Shown: in pieces, positions 11,501 to 20,500 of the stretch | Position numbering within the stretch: the first letter of the stretch is position 1 | Layout of the letters: each line of letters opens with the position of its first letter | Source: Synaphobranchus kaupii | Taxonomy: Eukaryota; Chordata; Actinopteri; Anguilliformes; Synaphobranchidae | Direction: 5' to 3' | NCBI GenBank assembly: GCA_029718625.1 | Contig: CM056379.1 | Coordinates: 60,787,626-60,851,625, forward strand | DNA length: 64,000 nt | The notes under the pieces: model-generated | Told to the model about the DNA's origin: nothing | Database searches by the model: none | The model's input: the letters and a program-made list of their open reading frames with translations, nothing else | Program-made: the position numbers and the translations under genes

Positions 11501-14500
11501 TGTTCAGCAATGCAATTAAGTATTCTTTAGTGTTTGTTCAGTGGTCCTAATCCTGCTTATAGTTCTAGAGCTTTTATCCATGTTCTACATTGCTGTTCAG
11601 CATTCTGCAGTATTTTTCAGCACGCTAAAGTGCTACAGTATTGAGGTCTAACGGCTCCATAGATGGAATGTGTAATGGCCTGCATTACCTTGATGCAAAA
11701 GGTGAAGTCTGAGGGGGCCCCATAGAGCTTGCGACTGTTAGCAACAGTGTAAATGTTGAGGTCTTCCAGGTCGGCTACACACTGTAGGTGACGAGGCTCC
11801 TGGGAAGTGTACACAGACAGGGCAGTCATATCTGAGGAATCTCTCTCCCTAAAACCTGCCTTTGTGGTCCATGCACATAATCATGATCACCTCTTGCCAC
11901 ATTTCCTCATCGCATTCAAACTACAAAGCCTTGCGAACGGTGCTTCAAACAGTATGAGTGATGGTGAATGACTCGTCCAGGAGGCTTCTTATTGGATGGC
12001 TGCAATGTCACCACCCCCTCAGCACCAACGCTGGAGCTAATTAAGGTCTCAGCGACACTCAGTATCAACCCACATGAAAAACCGTGAATTAAATCCTTGC
12101 TCAGTCGTGCCAGCCCATAAGCAGTCATTTCACAGCATCGCACACCACAAAGTCACTTGAGCCTGGAGACAGGGAAGGGGAGGAGGTAGAGGAAAAGCAG
12201 CAGGAGAAGCTGGAGCATCAAGGTTTCGAGACTGACCTTGGAGGAGCCCTTGGTGGAGCAGTATAGCCCCGATCTCCGCAAGAAGAAGCACGTCCTCTTC
12301 CAGGGCTTGCGGCTGAGCTCCCGGACGTGGAGGAAGCCCTGGATCTCCGGACAGCTCCCGGAGTTGAGAAGATTCTGAGAAGAGGGTGGGTGCTTCCATG
12401 AAGGCTTATCAGTGTTTAAGTTCACTCTCCACAGCTATGATCTATGTTGCATCCAATACAGGGGTCCTCAATCTTACCCAGAAAGGGCCGGTGTGGGTGC
12501 ACGCTATTGTTCCAACTGAGCACCAACACACCTGATTCTCCTTAGCAAAGACTCTAGTGGTTGATTAGTAGAATAAGGTGTGTAACTGCTTGGTTGGAAC
12601 AAAAGCCTGCACCCCACACCCGCCCTTTCTGGATAAGATTGAGGACCCCTGCACTAGGAAATTACATTAAAGAGATACATTGGAAGAGCCCTAAAATGGT
12701 TCGCCATCAGACTACAACAATTCACAGCAATCAAAGTTCCAACCTTATTAGCCACACTCAGGTCTCCTATACATGCCTTCTATATCTCAGTCATCAAGAT
12801 AAGCCCGCAGTTTCCTGTGAGAATCAATGTTAAAGCAAAGTGACAATGGTTTTTCCTGTTCATACCACAGTATGACTGAAACACAACTGTAATAGTTGAA
12901 TGGCTAATGTGGAAATAAAGTCTGTTTTATTTCTATGTTTTATTATGGAGCCAGACCTTCTGCCACTGGCTAGAAAACAGTCAGGCTGTTTCAATGACAT
13001 AGCTAAGTGGATATCAACATTAGCTTCTAGTTGATTCGGTTGCTTTTATTCCAATTTTATCTTTAATCTTGTTTTTACTCATTTGATCCAGCTTTATTTA
13101 TTTTTGAGTTTAAGTATTCTCCCTTTTCCTTTTACTATGTTTTCTGGGAACTTTTTTTTTTTACTCTTATAAGCAATACTATAGCGTCTCTGCATTTGAA
13201 TGGATCTTTATGGGAATTGGGGGGTGGGACTAGATTTAGCTGTAAATTATGCTGGAACAGTATGGAATACATGGTTGGTAAAATGGCTGTATGTCATCAA
13301 GGGTCTGAGGTATCAAATGGAGCCTACTGTTCCAGTGTAATTTACAGCTATATCTAGTCCCACCCCCCAATTCCCATAGAGATCCATTCAAATGCACAGG
13401 CGTTATAGTATCGCTTGTAAGAGTACCAGAAAATAAGATATCAAGAGTCTTTTGATGTTGTTGGGTCACAGACATCAGGAAGTCATGGCATGCAAAGGAT
13501 ATGCAACCAAATATTTAAAATGATTACTTTATTCTATATATAAATGCAGGGGTGCCAATAATTGTGGCACACATGGTTTTGTGAAAAATAATTATTTCTT
13601 GAAGGATTTTTTTTTTCTCATAATAAATTAACTTCAATTAAAGGTTGGCTGCTTCTCATTTTTTCGGTGTGAGATTAAGCTAATTCACCAAACGGTGAAT
13701 TTTTTATAACCCTTTTTACTCATCTTTACCAGGGGTGCCAGTAATAGTGGAGGGCACTGTATTTACTTCAGATAAAAAGATATTCCCCAGAATTTTAAAA
13801 GGCCTGTCTTTCAAATAATATCACAATTGATTGCAGTAACTAGCTTCTTTAGGTTTGCTATGAAATGTTTTTTCCACTACATGGATAGTCATACTCATCA
13901 TACAAAACCCACAGTACATGTCATTGGTAATCTCTCACCAGTCAGTTCACCACAATGTCACTCATCTTATTCCTCCTTTACCTCCATCTATCAGCACGTT
14001 TCTTGAGTCCATTTGAAACAACTGACCAAATTTCTCACCTGGATGAGTTCTGATGATGTCATTCCCTTGGTGACATCAGCACTATCCGAGATCATATGCT
14101 CTGGGAAGAATAACTATAGGGACAGAGTGAAGGAAGTGTGAGTGAAGAGTGAAGGAACCCGCTCAATGGTTCCTGAGCCTCAGATAGCTACAGAAATTCA
14201 AACCTGTCCTATAATTGTATGAAAAAGAATTACCTAAGAACTGAACAATATTCAATTATTTTGTAGAAATGAGGAGCTCAATACCACAGGCTTCTTGAAG
14301 AACTCATATTTGGCGTAATTCTTGCGGAAAAGGAGCTTGTTGTCGCCCTCTAGAGGCCAGGTGGCCTGCACCTCAACAACGGTTTCATGGTCCTCCAGGC
14401 AACGTTCTGCAAACAGACATACGGAGTGTCACAACCCTATGGTCACAACACACTAAAACTAAAAGATTTTCATCATCTTGGTCTTTAAAAGGGTGAATGT

Positions 14501-17500
14501 AATATGATAATTTTTTTTGGGTACTGCACCTCTGTTACCATTAGTTTTGATATTGCACTTAACTGCAAACTGGGTAGAAACATACAGTACATTGTGCATT
14601 ATGGCATTACAAATCTGTAACAATTTAGCAAACCAAGGGAATTAATTCTCAGTCAATAGTACTAGCCTTGGAGAAGCACTATTTTTTTCTGGATTGCAGT
14701 TTCTCAGTTATCCCATGGAATACATTGTGCAAACCTTCTCTGAAGCCAAAAGATCCTTAAACCTCATTTATATTTCCTTCCTGTGCTTCCAAACAGTCAC
14801 CTAATCTTTCTTTCAGAACTAGACTACCCCTGTTCACTTTATTCAGGCCTTCCCACAACTAAACTAAATTGCTTCCAGATGACAAAACATGGTGGCAGAC
14901 TAAGCTTAGACACCACAGTTGTTATTCAAGAGCATTACTGGTTGCTAAACAAAGAAAGAATTACAAAATGACAAATATACAGTGTCATATCTAAATTTTA
15001 TATCAATGTCTTCCTGCCTTCAAAAGTTTAAGACTGGGCAGTAGATCTTACATACAAGAGCGGCCTAATTATGGAATCTCTTATATGATGCCATAATAAA
15101 TGCCCAGTCCATTTTTAATCTTTATAAAAAGACTAATTTGCAACAATAATGTATGCATCTTGTCAAATATATAATTTGTCTACCACTTTATTTACTTTGC
15201 AAGCTTCTGCCCATAGGGGTATAATGTTCTTCAAATAGGTTTAAATTAATGAACAAAAATGAGAAAAGTGCTATATTGTTATCCCCTGTGCTTGGCTAAA
15301 ATTGTAATCGGCCAAATGTTTAGTCTATCTGACAAGTTTTTAGGCTCAATCTTGCACTGTAGTGGAGCCCAGATATCCAATAGGTCACGAATTCTGCTAT
15401 TCTGCGATAACCGTGATATTTAAAAAATGAATAATAACATCATCATAACCCAGCCATGATATATCATATCATATTTGACCATAATAACGGCATTCAAAAA
15501 ATTAAATGGTAATGTAAAGATTATGTAAAAAATCCAGTTACAACTATAGCCCACGACATAGAAATCATTTGCTGCTAAGAAAATAAAATCTATCAGGCTT
15601 TTAGCACTTGTTTCTCATGTCTTTCGTGTTCTCCCTCAGTTTCCTCTCTCAAAGTCACACACCGGGGGCGTGACACGTTATACTGTGCGCACACATAATT
15701 ACGGCCGTGACTCTGGCAAGATGATGCCTGGTGAAAGAAAATCCTGCGGGCGAGATTCTTTATCCCCCTTCTAAACAGTCAACTCCGCAGTGTTGGAATT
15801 ATTTGGCTTCCGCAAGAGGGTTGGAGTCATCGTTTATAGACTACCCCTTGTGCAAGAGAGTGGTGGTACAGTATTCGCCGAAAGAGACAATACTACAAAC
15901 CTTTCTACGCAGCTTTCCATTCACCCTACCACACATTTTTCTTTTGTAGCGTAGGCCAAGCATGTTCTGCTCACAGTTGAGCTATACGGGTAACTTACAA
16001 CATTAACACGTTAACATAGCTTGTTTAGTGAAAACCGCAACGTTAGCTAGCCATTGCTACAGATATTGTGATATCGTTATCGCAATATTTTTTGCCGTAA
16101 TAATCATATCGTGAAAATTTGATATTGTGACAGACCTACTTTCCATACTGATCAGACCCCTTCAATGTCTGGTTTCTCCTAGTCTTACCCAGTCCCAGGG
16201 CCGGGTGCAGCTCGATCAACGCCCAGCTCTCCTGGTCAGCACAGTGGGCTGTCTGAACCAGCATGTGGCAGACGTCCCTGGCCGTGGCCCCAGCTGGCAC
16301 CCACAATGACCGGCTACGACTGTCCTCCCCAAACACCTTCACCACCTGCGAAGACACACAGACAGGCGTTACTGAGTGGAGTGCGGGTACACAGACAGGC
16401 GTTACTGAGTGGAGTGCGAGTACACAGACAGGCGTTACTGAGTGGAGTGCGGGTACACAGACAGGCGTTACTGAGTGGAGTGCGGGTACACAGACAGGCG
16501 TTACTGAGTGGAGTGCGAGTACACAGACAGGCGTTACTGAGTGGAGTGCGAGTACACAGACAGGCGTTACTGAGTGGAGTGCGAGTACACAGACAGGCGT
16601 TACTGAGTGGAGTGCAGGTACACAGACAGGCGTTACTGAGTGGAGTGCAGGTACACAGACAGGCGTTACTGAGTGGAGTGCAGGTACACAGACAGGCGTT
16701 ACTGAGTGGAGTGCGGGTACACAGACAGGCGTTACTGAGTGGAGTGCGGGTACACAGACAGGCGTTACTGAGTGGAGTGCGAGTACACAGACAGGCGTTA
16801 CTGAGTGGAGTGCGGGTACACAGACAGGCGTTAATGAGTAGAGTGCGAGTACACAGACAGGCGTTACTGAGTGGAGTGCGGGTACACAGACAGGCGTTAA
16901 TGAGTAGAGTGCGGGTACACAGACAGGCGTTAATGAGTAGAGTGCGGGTACACAGACAGGCGTTAATGAGTAGAGTGCGGGTACACAGACAGGCGTTAAT
17001 GAGTAGAGTGCGGGTACACAGACAGGCGTTAATGAGTAGAGTGCGGGTACACAGACAGGCGTTAATGAGTAGAGTGCGGGTACACAGACAGGCGTTACTG
17101 AGTGGAGTGCGAGTACACAGACAGGCGTTACTGAGTGGAGTGCGGGTACACAGACAGACAGACAGCACTGTGCCAGGTAGACAGAGGGCATGAAACAAAA
17201 GACAGAGACACAGAGGAACCAACACATAGATCATGCTGGCAGTCAGTTATAAGTAAAGGCAGAATGTCTCTCCCCCCCATCTTCCCCTATCTCTTTCTCC
17301 CTTGCTCTTTCCCTTAAGTTAGTCTGTGACTTCCCCATTTGGCAGTTTGGGGTCGGGTTGGCAGGCACCTGAACCACAAAATACAGGATGCAAGACCACA
17401 GAGCAGGTCACCACAGGGTCACAGCAGGGTTCACACTGCATGTTCACCGTCGCGCCGTCGGGATGTCTGTCACCCTGCTCCGTGATAGGAACCAGTCTGA

Positions 17501-20500
17501 CCTGAATATGTCGCCTGTCAATCAAGAAGCCCAGACTTGTTCTCTGAGAGCCAGGGGGTAAAGTTGATAAGAGAGGCATTATGCATTGTTCATTTTTCCC
17601 TGTAGCTTGAAGGGTTTATCTAAATTCACCAAGGGAATATTCTACAGAATTCTTGGAAAGGCTCTCCCTCTGATTTAATATCCTTAGTTTTCTTTATTGC
17701 ATTCTGGAGTTTGTTTTTATGAAATACTGGGGAAAAGGAAAGATGTTTGCATTCTTGCTTTGTTGGTAGGGTTTTGGTGCAAAATTAAACTGCATACAGG
17801 TGCAGTTATAGTGCTGACTAGGGATTCAGTTTTTCAATTTCATTTTTCCCCATCATTTTTTCTCCCAACTTTCATTTGACATTTTTTCTCTCTTTCCTGA
17901 GACATGTAGGGTTTACAGAAGGAAATTGGACAAATATTTTTTTAAACACTTGTGCGCTGGAGATCTGCTGCTGCTGAAAATTCAGTTTATTAATATTCAT
18001 TCCAACTCTTTCAATAATATAACAGTGGTATCATCAAATTTATTTGTATAGTGCAGTTTACAAACATTTGTCAGAACATGCTTTTAAAAAATGGACCCTG
18101 GCCTAACACCCCCCGCCCCTAGGTGGGACAGATGGGAAGAAACTTTTGGGGGAGGGGGGAGCCAATTTTCCTCTGGTAGGCTCAGAGTGTGGGTTTTAAT
18201 GACCAACATGGTCAGTCAGTCAGTTTTCACGTTAATACATTAAAGGTAGCTAGGTGGCAGTCCTGAAGTCCAATGCCATTTTCGTGCTTCAAAATTTTAA
18301 GCTCTTAATTCTTTAAATGTATTACCTACATAACACACTGAGTATAATTCCAAATATACATTTCAGCCGATATTGATAATTCCACACTGGTATTGAGGGT
18401 TTATTATTACCAATTAAATGAGAAAAAAACACCAGAAATGAGAGAATTAGGTGTTCGCTTTACTCTTAAATTTTTATATATTTTTTTTTAATGAAAAAAA
18501 TACTAATATCCCTGTTTTTTTTTTATTTTGTTTTTTTTTTGGGGGGGGGGGGGGGAATGAAAATAAATTAAATCTAGAACTCCAAGATTCTAGTGTTAAT
18601 CGATAAGAAGCTAATCTACAGAGGGGTCCTACATATTATACTAAACAATATACAGAAACAACATTCAACTTTTCTACCAGTAACTTGCACAGCCCCCCTC
18701 AGTCTGTGTCTAGTAGTATATACTGGATTCTCTCAAATCTTTATACTATGGCAGACCTCCACACACAATGTCACAAATAATTCCATTAAATAAAGTGTCA
18801 TAAATGTTGTAAACACAGGTATGGCAGTACTTCAGCGCTTAGGAACTCAACACCTTTCAGACAAGTTTGAGCGACAGTCATTTCACGCCCAATTGCAGTT
18901 CCTCTGTAATCTTTTCCAAGAAGTCCTCCCAGACCAAGTCGTTAGTCAGTGTAGCAAATAACTCCTTGACACTGAGAAAGACATGCCGGCGGGCTGCGCT
19001 TCTCCAGTTAATGTCACGATATAGTCTTTAAAAATGGTTCTGCTGCTCTCCAAAAAATATTGAACATTTTGTCTGTGGAGAAGCAAGCAATTACAGGCCA
19101 ACTATTCTTGCTGCCAATGGTTGAAAAACTATAGTCTCTCAAACCCACAATTACATAAATGTATGCTATCTTGAAATGCTCTCTGTCTGTTGGAACATAC
19201 ATCTTGTTTAAATGGTTTCCCCAGTATTTGGAATAACAATGCTTTGCCATTCACCAAAAAGTCACAAATTCTATGTAATATTGACATAGTTTTTTTGGAC
19301 AAACAGTAGTTAAGGAGTGTCAGTGTGTTCTTCTCTGGCATTCCACATACTCTTTCAAACTTGCACTCACCTTGTCAAAATTAGATGATCTTTTGTGTTG
19401 GTTTGTATGTGCATGCATGGGTGTACATATATATATGGATATATATGTGTATATCTACATTTCTGAATATGTATTTGTTTAATGTGTATATGTGTATATA
19501 TATATAACTGTATATGCATACACATTTTTGTAATTAATTTATACGAATGCATGTAGGTATTTAAGCGTGTGTGTGTGTATAACTGCACACGCATACACAA
19601 TGTGTATTCATGCCTACGTGTGTGTACGTTTGTGTACTTGCACACGGGTATACGTATGTGTGCGCATGTGCGTGTGTCTGGGCATATGTGCGTGCGAGTG
19701 TGCCTACGTGCGCATGTGTGCGAGCGATCGTGTGTTTGTGGGCGTGTGCGCGTGTATGTAGGCACAAAGCTGCGGTAAGAAGCAGAGTGAGGCTCAGACT
19801 GCGGCGCTGTGCCCCAGGGCCAGTGCTGGCAAACACAGCCCCGTGACAGCTCATCAACTGCAGCAGTTAATCACAGAGGAGCACCAGCGTCCCCGAGGGC
19901 CACCGCGCAGGCGACACGCCACAACATTCCTGTGCGCCACAGCGCCACTCACGCTATAACGCCCCCCGTGTTCCATTCAGATTAAACACTAGGGCCGTGA
20001 CCGAATATGATCCCTTCGCCCCTCTGAGGGCGCATATTTGAGTCAACTTCATCAGAAATATTTCGGGTGGGCGACTTTTTCTCACAAATGAGGGCACTTA
20101 AAATCCCAGGATGAAACCCTTATTTCAGGGGTTTTGTTGAGGGGATTCAGGACACACTCAACCGACAATTTCAGGAAGTAAACCGGAAGTAAAAACTACA
20201 ACACAGAGCGTATATGCATGTCTATGGTACAAGAGCGGGTCATATTACAAACCACTTCCTCACTAGTTTGGAAACAGTTTTACAGGATTTCTTTCGCACA
20301 CTGCTTGCAAAGTGAGGGGAGAGGGCACATAGTAGACAGCGGTCTGAGTGGACAGGGGACAGGGAACAGGGATCATATTCGGTCACAGCCTAGGCCTGGT
20401 AGTGCCCCCGCTCCAAGAAGATTGCTTTCCCAAAATCATCTCCGTGATCCATCACCAGCATTTGCATTTGCAGTATGATAGTATTTTATTTTTTTAAAGG

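Noticed and set aside
16353..17148. CRISPR-like array of 33-bp repeats
   Set aside because: Units are contiguous with no spacers, and the context is a vertebrate intron.
16136..17234. Long ORFs of 192-363 codons on both strands
   Set aside because: They are the 33-bp minisatellite read in frames that stay open because 33 is divisible by 3. One merely runs into grb7 exon 3.
17319..17579. 86-codon ORF on the grb7 strand, as an extra grb7 exon
   Set aside because: No similarity to any GRB7 segment. Coding exons 2 and 3 already join in frame at the conserved H-VVKV junction.
19367..19857. ORFs rich in His/Thr or Cys/Val
   Set aside because: Products of the TG/TA/CG alternating tract, with no gene signature.
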